This document shows, piece after piece, positions 26,953 through 34,850 of a stretch of DNA of 64,000 nt. Numbering within the stretch: position 1 is the first letter of the stretch; each line of letters begins with the position of its first letter. Both the position numbers and the translations under genes were made by a program. The DNA is from Fulvimarina sp040239565 (lineage in GTDB: Bacteria > Pseudomonadota > Alphaproteobacteria > Rhizobiales > Rhizobiaceae), in the NCBI RefSeq assembly GCF_040239565.1, contig NZ_JBEHWS010000006.1:124001-188000 (forward strand). Reading direction: 5' to 3'. Below the pieces are notes generated by a model that ran no database searches, was not told where the DNA came from, and saw only the letters and a list, made by a program, of their open reading frames with translations.

Positions 26953-28044
26953 TCAGATCCAGCGCTTCTTCTTGAAATAGATGAGGAGACCGACGGCGAT
27001 CGCGGTCATAAGCCCCAGCGCCAACGGATAGCCGATCGGCGACTGGGTGAGCGGCATGTTCCATTCGGAAATCTCCGGATTGAAGTTCATGCCCCAGAGC
27101 CCTGCCAGAAAGCCCAGCGGAATGAAGATCGTCGAGATGATCGTCAGAAGGTTGATCACCTCGTTGGTCTGAGCCGCGGACAGCGTCATGTGGAGGTCGA
27201 CGAGCCCACCGGCCGTGTCGCGATAGGTGTCGTTGAGGTCGATCAGCTGGTCGCAGTGGTCCTGCACGTCGGCGAGATAGACCTTGGTCTCCTCCGACAG
27301 CCAGGGCCTTTCGAGCCGGATCAAGGCGTTCAGCGCATCGCGCGTCGGACGCACGAAGCGCTTGAGGTAGAGCATCTCGCGGCGCATTGCATGAAGTTCC
27401 GGCACCTGGACGGCATCCACATCCTCGAAAATTTCCTCTTCCAACTGGTCGATCTTCTCGGTCTGCCGGTCGAAGATCGGGAAATAGGCGTCCACGACCG
27501 CATCGATCAGCGCGTAGGCGAGATAATCGGCTCGGCCGGCATGGAGACGCGGAGCCCCCTTCTGGATCCGCTTGCGCACCGGGTCGAAATTATCGCCCGC
27601 ACGCTCCTGGAAGGTCAGGACGAAACCATCGCCGAAAAAGACAGACAGCTGTTCGGATCGACCCTCTGCGTCCAGCATTCGCATCACCAGAAAAGCGTGG
27701 CCGGCAAAGGCGTCGCATTTCGGACGCTGGTCGGTGTTGACGACATCCTCGAGCGCCAGTTCGTGAAGGCCGAAGGCAGAGCCAATGCGCTTGATGAGTT
27801 CGATATCCGAAAGCCCTGTCAGATCGAGCCAGACGACCGGCCATTCATCCCGCTTGGAAAGCGCGGTATCTAGATCGATGTCCGCGATCTCCTCGTGGCG
27901 CCCACTGCCAAAGCCGCAAAAGCTCAAGCGGGATCGTTCGGCCTCCGGATCGGCGACGAGCTGCCCCGGCGGCGCGCCGATTTCCGACCGCTTGGTCTTC
28001 TCCGCCTTGCGCCTTCGATCCTTGCCGAATGGTATCTTCGCCAT
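26953..28044 (-). CDS. CorA-family divalent cation transporter
   Basis: A 363-aa Mg2+/Co2+ or Zn2+ channel-type transporter. It has a large N-terminal cytoplasmic domain and a long helix, then TM1 (VINLLTIISTIFIPLGFLAGL) ending in the signature WGMNFNP. TM2 near the C-terminus (LALGLMTAIAVGLLIYF) is followed by the basic KKKRWI. The start was chosen at ATG 28044 (MAKIPFGKDRRRK); upstream extension to 28074 adds 10 weak residues. It resembles the ZntB/CorA-like group by its variant linker residues. Located directly downstream of truB, where rpsO is often found. Confidence 0.92.
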   Translation of the reverse strand: MAKIPFGKDRRRKAEKTKRSEIGAPPGQLVADPEAERSRLSFCGFGSGRHEEIADIDLDTALSKRDEWPVVWLDLTGLSDIELIKRIGSAFGLHELALEDVVNTDQRPKCDAFAGHAFLVMRMLDAEGRSEQLSVFFGDGFVLTFQERAGDNFDPVRKRIQKGAPRLHAGRADYLAYALIDAVVDAYFPIFDRQTEKIDQLEEEIFEDVDAVQVPELHAMRREMLYLKRFVRPTRDALNALIRLERPWLSEETKVYLADVQDHCDQLIDLNDTYRDTAGGLVDLHMTLSAAQTNEVINLLTIISTIFIPLGFLAGLWGMNFNPEISEWNMPLTQSPIGYPLALGLMTAIAVGLLIYFKKKRWI

Positions 28045-28151
28045 GCCGTCCCTTCGATCGCCACTGCCCCGCAACTGCGGGGGCTTTCGTCCGTAGACGT
28101 AAGGCGGAAGTGGACAGCGGGTTCCGACCTGTAGGCCTTCGTCGAATGCGC

Positions 28152-29138
28152 CTACCCCTTGCCGCCGAAGACACGCTTGGGATGGAAAGAGCCCTGATCG
28201 ATGGCGCCGAGCGCGATCAGGCGGCCGTGGCCGGTGGCAAAGGCCTCGTCGCAGAAGGCAGGCGCATCGCGTCCGCGCAACAGAACCGAATTTCCGGCGA
28301 GTACCCGCCCGGCCTGATCGTCGTTCAGCATCACCTCGTAGAGTTCAGAAAGCGCCGCCTCCGGCTCGATGATGTATTCGTCGAGAGGGCCGAAATCGAG
28401 GATGCGCGCCTTGGCGCCGGACTCGATCGCTTCTTCGTCCAGCTCCTCGCGGTTCTCGTCGGCGACGTCGATCAGCTCGTCGAGGGGCACCATGTCCTCC
28501 TCGGTGAACGCGCCGACTGCCGTGCGGCGCAGTTCCGTGATATGGCCCTGGCAGCCGAGATCGCGGCCCAGATCGCGGGCGATGGCGCGCACATAGGTCC
28601 CCTTGCCGCATTCGGCCTCGAAGACAGCGGTGTCGGCATTGGGCATTTCGATCAGGTCGAGACTGTGGACGGTCACGACGCGGCTTTCGATCTCCGGCGC
28701 CTCTCCGCTGCGGGCAAGATCGTAGGCCCGCTCGCCTCCGATCTTGATCGCCGAGAACGAAGGCGGCACCTGCTCGATCTCGCCGGTGTAGTTCGGCAGG
28801 AGCTCGCGGACTTCGTCCTCGCTCGGGCGCAGATCGGAGGTCTCCATCGCCTCGCCCTCGGTGTCGTCGGTCGTCGTGCGAACACCCCAACGCACGGTGA
28901 AGCGATAGGTCTTCCGGCCGTCCATCACGTATGGCACGGTCTTCGTCGCATCGCCGAAAGCGATCGGCAGCATGCCGGAGGCCAGCGGATCGAGCGTGCC
29001 GGCATGGCCGCATTTCTGCGCGAAATAGAGCCATTTCAGCTTGCTGACGCAATCAGTCGAGCCCATGCCCTTCGGCTTGTCGAGGATCACCCAGCCGCTG
29101 ATCGGCCGGCCCTTCGGCTTCTTGCCCCGGCGCGCCAT
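28152..29138 (-). CDS. truB: tRNA pseudouridine(55) synthase TruB
   Basis: Makes pseudouridine 55 in the T-loop of tRNAs. At 328 aa it has typical alphaproteobacterial length. It shows GWVILDKPKGMGSTDCVSK near the N-terminus, the catalytic Asp in CGHAGTLDPLASGMLP (about 50), YRFTVRWGVRTTTDD, and a C-terminal PUA-like region. Its ATG overlaps the rbfA stop at 29138. An acidic insert near 240-260 (DVADENREELDEEA) is seen in related species. Confidence 0.95.
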   Translation of the reverse strand: MARRGKKPKGRPISGWVILDKPKGMGSTDCVSKLKWLYFAQKCGHAGTLDPLASGMLPIAFGDATKTVPYVMDGRKTYRFTVRWGVRTTTDDTEGEAMETSDLRPSEDEVRELLPNYTGEIEQVPPSFSAIKIGGERAYDLARSGEAPEIESRVVTVHSLDLIEMPNADTAVFEAECGKGTYVRAIARDLGRDLGCQGHITELRRTAVGAFTEEDMVPLDELIDVADENREELDEEAIESGAKARILDFGPLDEYIIEPEAALSELYEVMLNDDQAGRVLAGNSVLLRGRDAPAFCDEAFATGHGRLIALGAIDQGSFHPKRVFGGKG

Positions 29139-29560
29139 CAGTTCGTGCCTCCCTGATCGTCGTCCTCGTCGCCATGAAGATCACGCTGGACCTCCGGCGA
29201 TTTCAAAAGCGCGTCGATCTTGGCGAAGTTGTCGAAGGAGGTATCCTCGCGAAAGCGTATTTCCGGCATGTATTTCATCTGCTTGAGGGATGGCGTCACG
29301 CGCCCGCGAATGAATTTCGCGTTATCGTTCAGCGCCTTGATAAAGGGCTGGATGTCGTCCTGGCCGAGTACGGTGACATAGGCCGTCGCGATCTTGAGGT
29401 CTGGCGACATGCGCACCTCCGAGACCGAGATGACGGCGCGCTCGAGCAGAGGATCGCGAATCTCGCCACGTTGCATCACCTCGGTCAGCGCGTGGCGCAC
29501 CTTTTCGCCAACGGACAGCTGGCGCTGGCTCGGGCCTGCGCCGGATTTGGATCGGGCCAT
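29138..29560 (-). CDS. rbfA: 30S ribosome-binding factor RbfA
   Basis: Late 30S assembly and cold-adaptation factor binding 16S rRNA helix 1. The 140-aa KH-like protein has QRQLSVGEKVRHALTEVMQRGEIRDP, the VSEVRMSPDLKIATAYV core and FIRGRVTPSLKQMKYMPEIRFREDTS (landmarks). An acidic C-terminal tail (DLHGDEDDDQGG) is typical of alphaproteobacteria. It overlaps truB. The usual upstream gene infB is not adjacent here: 218 bp upstream is an unrelated metallo-beta-lactamase-fold gene on the same strand. Confidence 0.95.
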   Translation of the reverse strand: MARSKSGAGPSQRQLSVGEKVRHALTEVMQRGEIRDPLLERAVISVSEVRMSPDLKIATAYVTVLGQDDIQPFIKALNDNAKFIRGRVTPSLKQMKYMPEIRFREDTSFDNFAKIDALLKSPEVQRDLHGDEDDDQGGTN

Positions 29561-29778
29561 AAAGGGCCTTTCAGTCGTTCTGTTCGATCGAATGTCTACC
29601 TTGGCTCGCTCTTCTCAGAGCTTTGCTTCAACGGCAAGCGGCGGTCCCTTTCGGGGCCGCGCGGGATATTCGATCGGTTCTGGTTTCGATGCGGCAGCCG
29701 CCAAGGGTGGGACTTGCCCGGCCGCTCGTGTTTCAGGCTGCGCTAACTGCTGATTTCAGCCCTAAATGTCAACCGCTC

Positions 29779-30600
29779 TCACGTGTCATCCTCGCAGTGC
29801 AGCCATTCGATATGGCGCTCGATCGAGGCTTCCATGATCGCCCGGCCGTTGTCCGTGATCGAGCGATCCCAAAACGCGCCATAGACGCCGTCGAACTCGA
29901 CTCCTTCGAGAGCACGTCCAATCCGCCGGACGAGCTTCTCGCCCAGTGGAATGAAATTCGGATAGGATCGCATGAAGCCGAGCTTGTCGCAGCCGGGCGT
30001 TACTTGCAGCACGTCGCCGACCATCAATGCGCCTTTGCCGTCATGGGCCATCGCAACGTGAAGCACGGACGCGCCGGCGAAATGCCCGCCGCAGCGGATC
30101 ATGGTCACGCCCGGCAAGAGCTCCCTGCGCTCGCCCTGCCAGGCATCGAGGTAGGAGCCGCGCCGCATCACCCACTTTTCTTCGTCTGCATGGATATGGA
30201 CCGGAATGTCACCAAACGCGGCCGACCATTCGGCCATCGCGGAATAGTAATGTGGATGGGAGATCGCGATACCGGCAAGCCCGCCGAGACCTTCGATGAT
30301 CTCGACGATCGCATCATCGACACAAGGTACGCAGTCCCACAGCAGATTGCCGTGAGGCGTTCGAACCAGAAAGGCCCGGTTGCCGATACCGAAGGCCGGC
30401 AGCGGCGACAGGCTGAGAAACTCGCCCTCCCTCGCAATCTGGAAGCGTCGCCCCGCCCGCATCGCCTCGAACGAGACCCAGGACTGCCCCGCCGGCGGCA
30501 CGAATTGCCGGTGATCCTCACAGATCGGGCAGTGTTTTGGTGGCGCGTCCGAAGGCGGATACTGCGTGCCACAGGCGGTGCAGAGAAACGTGGTCGTCAT
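29779..30600 (-). CDS. metallo-beta-lactamase-fold protein with N-terminal zinc ribbon and degenerate metal motif
   Basis: A 273-aa protein. The N-terminus has a CxxC...CxxC zinc ribbon (CTACGTQYPPSDAPPKHCPIC, 7-27). The MBL fold follows (GNLLWDCVPCVDD, GHFAGASVLHVAM, LMVGDVLQVTPG). The usual HxHxDH metal motif is changed to HPHYYS at 115-120, so the Asp and last His are missing. The catalytic state is therefore doubtful, or it uses one metal. Homologues are simply annotated MBL-fold hydrolases. It is on the same strand as the 3-hydroxybutyrate dehydrogenase gene, 40 bp away. Confidence 0.8.
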   Translation of the reverse strand: MTTTFLCTACGTQYPPSDAPPKHCPICEDHRQFVPPAGQSWVSFEAMRAGRRFQIAREGEFLSLSPLPAFGIGNRAFLVRTPHGNLLWDCVPCVDDAIVEIIEGLGGLAGIAISHPHYYSAMAEWSAAFGDIPVHIHADEEKWVMRRGSYLDAWQGERRELLPGVTMIRCGGHFAGASVLHVAMAHDGKGALMVGDVLQVTPGCDKLGFMRSYPNFIPLGEKLVRRIGRALEGVEFDGVYGAFWDRSITDNGRAIMEASIERHIEWLHCEDDT

Positions 30601-30640
30601 CGCCCGGCTCTCGAAATGCGGTTCGCAGGACCCTGGCGCA

Positions 30641-31420
30641 TCAGGCCATGTACCAGCCGTGGCTCGCCGTGATCGACTGTCCCGTCAGCGCGTTCGTCTT
30701 GAAGGCCGCGAGGAAGACCGCGACGTCGGCGACGTCCTGCAAGGTCGTGAATTCCGTATCCACGGTCTCGCCAAGCATGATCTTCGAGACGACCTCTTCC
30801 TCGGATATGCCGAGATTTTCGGCTTGTTCGGGAATTTGCTTTTCGACCAGTGGCGTCTTCACGAAACCGGGGCAGATGACGTTGGACCGCACGCCATGCT
30901 TGGCACCCTCCTTAGCCATAACCCGCGACAGGCCGAGAATGCCGTGCTTGGCCGAGACATAGGCCGTCTTCAGAGCGGACGGCTCGTGGCTGTGGACCGA
31001 GCCCATATAGATCAGCGAGCCGGACTTCTGTGGGTACATGTGCTTCACGCAGGCCTTGGTGAGCAGGAATGCGCCGCCGAGATGGATGTCGATCATCTTC
31101 TTGAACTGATCGTAGGGAAAATCCTCGATCGGATGGACGATCTGAATGCCGGCATTGGAGACCATCGTGTCGATCTTGCCGAACCGCTCAGCGACCGCAT
31201 CGACGCCGGCATTCACCGCGTTCTCGTCGGTCACGTCCATTTTCACGGCCATCGCCTTGCCGCCCATCTCCTCGATCTCGGAGACGACCTTGTTCGCACC
31301 CTCCATATCGATATCGCCGATGGCGATACTCGCGCCTTCCTTGGCGTAGCTCAGCGCGATCTGCCGACCGATCCCGGAAGAAGCGCCGGTAACGACTGCG
31401 ACATTGTCCTGAAGTTGCAT
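30641..31420 (-). CDS. 3-hydroxybutyrate dehydrogenase (SDR family)
   Basis: An NAD-dependent short-chain dehydrogenase of 259 aa that interconverts 3-hydroxybutyrate and acetoacetate in PHB and ketone-body use. It has the cofactor motif VVTGASSGIGRQIA near residue 10, NAG near 90, the active-site Ser in GSVHSHEPSALKTAYVSAKHG (YxxxK included), and a CPGFVKTPLVEKQIPEQA loop characteristic of BdhA-type enzymes. The start was chosen at ATG 31420, preceded by AAGGAGG at suitable spacing. Other SDR substrates cannot be excluded. Confidence 0.88.
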   Translation of the reverse strand: MQLQDNVAVVTGASSGIGRQIALSYAKEGASIAIGDIDMEGANKVVSEIEEMGGKAMAVKMDVTDENAVNAGVDAVAERFGKIDTMVSNAGIQIVHPIEDFPYDQFKKMIDIHLGGAFLLTKACVKHMYPQKSGSLIYMGSVHSHEPSALKTAYVSAKHGILGLSRVMAKEGAKHGVRSNVICPGFVKTPLVEKQIPEQAENLGISEEEVVSKIMLGETVDTEFTTLQDVADVAVFLAAFKTNALTGQSITASHGWYMA

Positions 31421-31697
31421 GATGATGCCTCCTTGCCGTTCCATGTCCGCAAAGCGCGCGATCCGGAAGCGTCAGAGGAAAAACTTCGGATAGCTCTCGC
31501 CCTGCCGGACAGGAGATTTGTGCTCTGCAGCATGAACGGCCAGTCTTTGCCGCCGGTTGCATGAATTTGGCTTCATGCCGGCAAAGACAAGCTACGGGCT
31601 CGCATCTTCGCTTTCGAGAAATTTCGCCTCGGCGGCTGCTTGAATGCGGCGCCGTTTGGCGTTATCAGGGCGCAGTTCAGCCGGCAGTGCCGGCCGG

Positions 31698-31776
<79 letters not shown>

Positions 31777-31968
31777 TTTTCAAGCCCTTAGCTATGATTT
31801 TGCCGCTTCGCTTGTCGCATCCGTGTTGCGCTCAGTTCCCTTGATTTTCGGGGTTTTCCCGGTACTGTCGGCGAATACGTGCGACATGAAACGCGACATG
31901 AGAAACAATGACTGAAGCGATCGGATGCCGCTCTACATCGTTTTGGTTGCGGGTTACGGTGACAACCG

Positions 31969-32313
31969 TTGAGCGATAAGCCTTCGTTTGGGGACGCGTT
32001 CAGTTCGGTCGACAAGCTCGACAAAGATGATCGCATCTACGCGTTCATAGTGGTGTGTGCATTCATCGCTCTCGCCTTTGGGGTCGCTTGGTACCATGTT
32101 TTAGCCTCAGCTTTCGGGCTAGCTGTGCTTTGGCCCTTTGTGCGATGGTTGCGTTCCATGCTTGAAGCGAATTCTACACACAGGCGTCAGAAAGTAGCCT
32201 GGCAGGCGAAAAGCAAAGAAATCGCCGGGCAGTTCGCAACGCAGGCAGAGAGCGAAGCGGTCAAACAGAGCATTCTCGATTTTGACCGAGGAGAACCAAA
32301 TGATCACGATTGA
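31969..32313 (+). CDS. island gene 1: small membrane protein of unknown function
   Basis: A 114-aa protein starting at TTG 31969 (an in-frame stop lies just upstream, so no earlier start exists). A polar N-terminus (SDKPSFGDAFSSVDKLDKDD) precedes two hydrophobic segments at about 23-42 and 43-60 (a probable hairpin), then a basic/acidic helical tail of about 50 residues (HRRQKVAWQAKSKEIAGQ). I recognise no family. Its end overlaps the start of the next gene by 14 nt, so the pair is likely translationally coupled. Confidence 0.6.
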   Translation: MSDKPSFGDAFSSVDKLDKDDRIYAFIVVCAFIALAFGVAWYHVLASAFGLAVLWPFVRWLRSMLEANSTHRRQKVAWQAKSKEIAGQFATQAESEAVKQSILDFDRGEPNDHD

Positions 32314-32851
32314 ACTCTCGACCGCTGCATTTGCCTTGTTCATCGTCGCTGTCGGTCTGCCCGCGGTGATTTTCCTGCGTGATCGCGCACGTCATGCGCG
32401 TATGACACTTCGGTTGCTTTGCGACTTTGAACGTGAGGTCGATCTTGGTTTTGAGGCGGCCAAAGTTGCGCTCGAGGATAACCGCCTACCTGCTGGAGCG
32501 CGCCGGACGTTAATCCTCATGTTAAATCTTATCAGCCACGAAAGCGCTGCCCGCAAGTTTGTCACGTACGACTTCGACAGGTCGAGTGTCGGCCGGAACG
32601 CGCGAGAAGAAATTCAGAAGGAAGTAGACTACCTTCGCGCATATGCGCCAGATCTTCATAAAACGGTTGCTGTTGCGATGTCAGGCGTGTTTCTTGCCAT
32701 GGCCACTTCGCACGTCGATGGAACGCGTGTCGCTGCTATTCTCGCTCGAGAGATGCTTGAGCCCGACCGGGTGACAGCGTTCATGAAGCGTTTCTTCGGA
32801 TCTGACCGCAATCCGATAGACGGCGATGGGCAAGGTCTCGTCCCAGCGTAG
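32300..32851 (+). CDS. island gene 2: single-pass membrane protein of unknown function
   Basis: A 183-aa protein starting at ATG 32300, which has a GAGGAG site 6 nt upstream; a TTG at 32282 is a poorer choice. One N-terminal transmembrane segment (about 6-26, AFALFIVAVGLPAVIFL) is followed by a helical cytoplasmic domain (TLRLLCDFEREVDLGFEAAK; REEIQKEVDYLRAYAPDL; GVFLAMATSHV; RFFGSDRNP). No catalytic motif is visible. Overlap with gene 1 and shared low codon bias suggest a two-component membrane module carried by the island. Confidence 0.65.
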   Translation: MITIELSTAAFALFIVAVGLPAVIFLRDRARHARMTLRLLCDFEREVDLGFEAAKVALEDNRLPAGARRTLILMLNLISHESAARKFVTYDFDRSSVGRNAREEIQKEVDYLRAYAPDLHKTVAVAMSGVFLAMATSHVDGTRVAAILAREMLEPDRVTAFMKRFFGSDRNPIDGDGQGLVPA

Positions 32852-32862
32852 CGGCTGTCTCA

Positions 32863-33075
32863 TTATGAATAATTGCTCGGAAAGTTGGCGCTCAGCCTAT
32901 ACAAAAACTCGTCCAGCAAGCGCTCGGCTTCTGAATCGTAGACCGCAACGGACAGAGTGATTGGCTTCGCGCCTCGTCTTTCTTTGAGATGGTTCTTAAC
33001 CTCGCCGGACACGTAGGCTCTCACTGCATGGGGGCATTGCCGGATCCACATTTCGGCTTCGGGTGTCGCTGTCAT
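32863..33075 (-). CDS. possible short gene at the right end of the island
   Basis: An open frame of 70 codons beginning with ATG exactly at the edge of the right repeat (33075): MTATPEAEMWIRQCPHAV onwards, with later SVAVYDSEAERLLDEFLYRL. Composition looks protein-like, with mixed helix-forming residues. However, the region upstream of the ATG is tRNA-derived and offers no ribosome site. The frame can be extended through the repeat only by reading the antisense of the tRNA end. It may be a fragment cut by the recombination site. Confidence 0.3.
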   Translation of the reverse strand: MTATPEAEMWIRQCPHAVRAYVSGEVKNHLKERRGAKPITLSVAVYDSEAERLLDEFLYRLSANFPSNYS

Positions 33076-33118
33076 AATGCGTAGGTCGCGTGTTCGAGTC
33101 ACGCAAGCGGCACCACTC
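33075..33118 (+). repeat. attR-like partial tRNA-Thr copy
   Basis: Second exact copy of the 44-base tRNA 3' segment (taatgcgtaggtcgcgtgtt onwards, through caccactc). It lacks the 5' half of a tRNA, so it is a recombination scar and not a functional gene. Confidence 0.9.
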
Positions 33119-33317
33119 ACCAGCCTCTTGTTTCCCGATAGTTTCAAAACTCCGCGTGTAAGGACCCAATTCCGACTGTCGGATTTTTTGAGCCCTGGCT
33201 GTCGATCTGATGTCAGGGCAGAGACCAAGCCGCCTCCGGACCAAAGAAATGCGGAAAACTCGAATGTCTCGGCCGTCACCCGAGATGCGCCGCGATGATT
33301 CTCGGGACGCCTACTGA

Positions 33318-33358
33318 AAACAAAACGTCTTGGCGAAGCACAGGCTTCGCCAAGACGT
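33318..33358 (-). terminator. rho-independent terminator of the chemotaxis operon
   Basis: A perfect 15-bp stem (acgtcttggcgaagc / gcttcgccaagacgt) with loop acag at 33325-33358. Read on the minus strand it is followed by TTTTGTTTTC. It lies 29 bp past the stop of the cheT-like gene and is the strongest terminator in the window. Confidence 0.93.
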
Positions 33359-33386
33359 GTCGTAAAATGGCTCTTGGAGCAGAGCC

Positions 33387-33788
33387 TTAGAAATATTCAG
33401 ACTCGCCTGCCTCAGGTGCGGCAACATTCGGGTCTGTCGTCATCAGGAGACGATGGCACAGGTCGCTCATGAGCAGTGTCTGTTGCACCATGTCTATCTC
33501 CACCTTCGTCTCGGTGGGGATCGACAGTGACACACATTCCAGCAGGCGCGAGAGATTCGTCAGAATTTGCGCGTTCCGGTCGATCGCCTGAAGCTTCACC
33601 ATGGCGTTCGAATCGAGGTCGCTGGCTCCGCCGAAGACATCGCCGAGATCTTCGACCGCGCTGGCGGTCGAGCTCATCTCGTCGGCAATGGCGACGATCA
33701 GATTGGACAGGAAAACCTTGCTTTCCTCCATTGAAACCGCGTCAGAGTCGAGCTTTTCGGCTGTTGCGCAATTCATAGAACAGGCCAT
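33387..33788 (-). CDS. CheT-like small chemotaxis protein (orf10 position)
   Basis: A 133-aa helical protein at the 3' end of the che operon, the position of orf10/cheT in Sinorhizobium meliloti. It contains DMVQQ (99-103), which fits the DxxxQ motif of CheZ-type phosphatases, within a helix VEIDMVQQTLLMSDLCHRLL. Family knowledge: S. meliloti CheT is a small operon-encoded protein with such a motif that interacts with CheR; phosphatase activity is not assured. A start at 33776 (second Met) is possible. It follows cheD by 10 nt. Assignment rests on position and motif only. Confidence 0.65.
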   Translation of the reverse strand: MACSMNCATAEKLDSDAVSMEESKVFLSNLIVAIADEMSSTASAVEDLGDVFGGASDLDSNAMVKLQAIDRNAQILTNLSRLLECVSLSIPTETKVEIDMVQQTLLMSDLCHRLLMTTDPNVAAPEAGESEYF

Positions 33789-33798
33789 CCATTCAAAA

Positions 33799-34344
33799 TC
33801 AGAAGAATTCGACCTCGCCGAGAGACGACGCGGGCGGAGTGGAAAAGGTCGGCGGCACTGCGACTGGCGCGCTCTTGTCGTTCAGAAGAAGACGACGCGA
33901 GCGGCCGCTCAGCGGCCAGTATTCGATACGTCTGCCACGCACGCCACCAACATCCACGCATGCGGTCGGAATGCCTTCGGTCGCCAGAAAGCGCACCGCG
34001 AACTCGGCGTTCCGCGAGCCGATATCGGTTTGAAGATCCATCGTCCTCGCCCCACCGAAGACCTTGGCTTCGAGCGCATGGCGTCGGGCCCCCTTCTTCA
34101 GGAGACCATTGACGAGAACCTCCATCAGGTAGGCGCCGTAACTTTCCGATCGGCTACCGACACCGTTGTTCGCATCGCCGGGAAGCAGGAAATGGTTCAT
34201 GCCCCCGACGCCCGCATCGCGGTCGCAGATGCATGCAGCAACGCAGGATCCAAGAAGCGTCGTCAGGATGATGTCCTGATTGGTGACATAGGCCTCGCCC
34301 TGGATGACGTTGTGCTTTCTTTGGGCAGTTTGCAGCAAGCTCAT
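33799..34344 (-). CDS. cheD: chemoreceptor glutamine deamidase CheD
   Basis: Deamidates Gln residues on chemoreceptors and can bind CheC-type phosphatases. The 181-aa protein has TLLGSCVAACICD (catalytic Cys near residue 34 in GSCV), GGMNHFLLP with the catalytic His, and GGARTMDLQTDIGSRNAEF. The C-terminus is Pro/Ser-rich. Its start overlaps the cheY2 stop by 4 nt. Confidence 0.95.
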   Translation of the reverse strand: MSLLQTAQRKHNVIQGEAYVTNQDIILTTLLGSCVAACICDRDAGVGGMNHFLLPGDANNGVGSRSESYGAYLMEVLVNGLLKKGARRHALEAKVFGGARTMDLQTDIGSRNAEFAVRFLATEGIPTACVDVGGVRGRRIEYWPLSGRSRRLLLNDKSAPVAVPPTFSTPPASSLGEVEFF

Positions 34345-34730
34345 TGTAAACGACCAACGACCGCTTCGATCGTCTTCTGGAGAACAGGAACCGTAATCGG
34401 CTTCAACAGATAGTTGTTGGCACCAAGCGTGATCGCCTTCTGAACCAGTTCGCGGTCGCCGCGACCGCTGAGAATGATGAAAGGCGTCTTCGCCGTCGGG
34501 CGGTAGCTCCTGAGCGCCTTCAGGAGTTGAAGCCCGTCGAGCTTGGGCATGTTGAAGTCGGAGATCACCATGTGCGCCGGGCTCGCCATCATCATCTTGA
34601 GGGCTTCCTCCCCGTCGCCGGCAAAGGCCACGTTCGGAATACCGAGCTGATGAAGGGCATCCACGACGATCATACGACTTGTCCGGTGGTCGTCCGCAAT
34701 CAGAACTTTGAACTCTTTTTTAGAGGCCAT
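34341..34730 (-). CDS. cheY2: chemotaxis response regulator CheY2
   Basis: A 129-aa single receiver domain with acidic pair in LIADDHRTSRMI, phospho-acceptor Asp in MVISDFNMPKLDG (about 58), and the Lys in NNYLLKPITVP. In rhizobia with two CheYs, the one encoded between cheB and cheD (CheY2) is the main flagellar-motor-binding regulator, while CheY1 acts as phosphate sink. That role is inferred from position. 120 bp separate it from cheB. Confidence 0.92.
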   Translation of the reverse strand: MASKKEFKVLIADDHRTSRMIVVDALHQLGIPNVAFAGDGEEALKMMMASPAHMVISDFNMPKLDGLQLLKALRSYRPTAKTPFIILSGRGDRELVQKAITLGANNYLLKPITVPVLQKTIEAVVGRLQ

Positions 34731-34850
34731 TTTTCACCCACCATCCTTGTCTCGTGTCGGGTATCTTCGAGCCGCCCGATGATTCAGCGTATATTTCATC
34801 AACATTTCTATCTTCTTGAGACCACGTTCCCTTTTTCGGCGGAACGCGCT

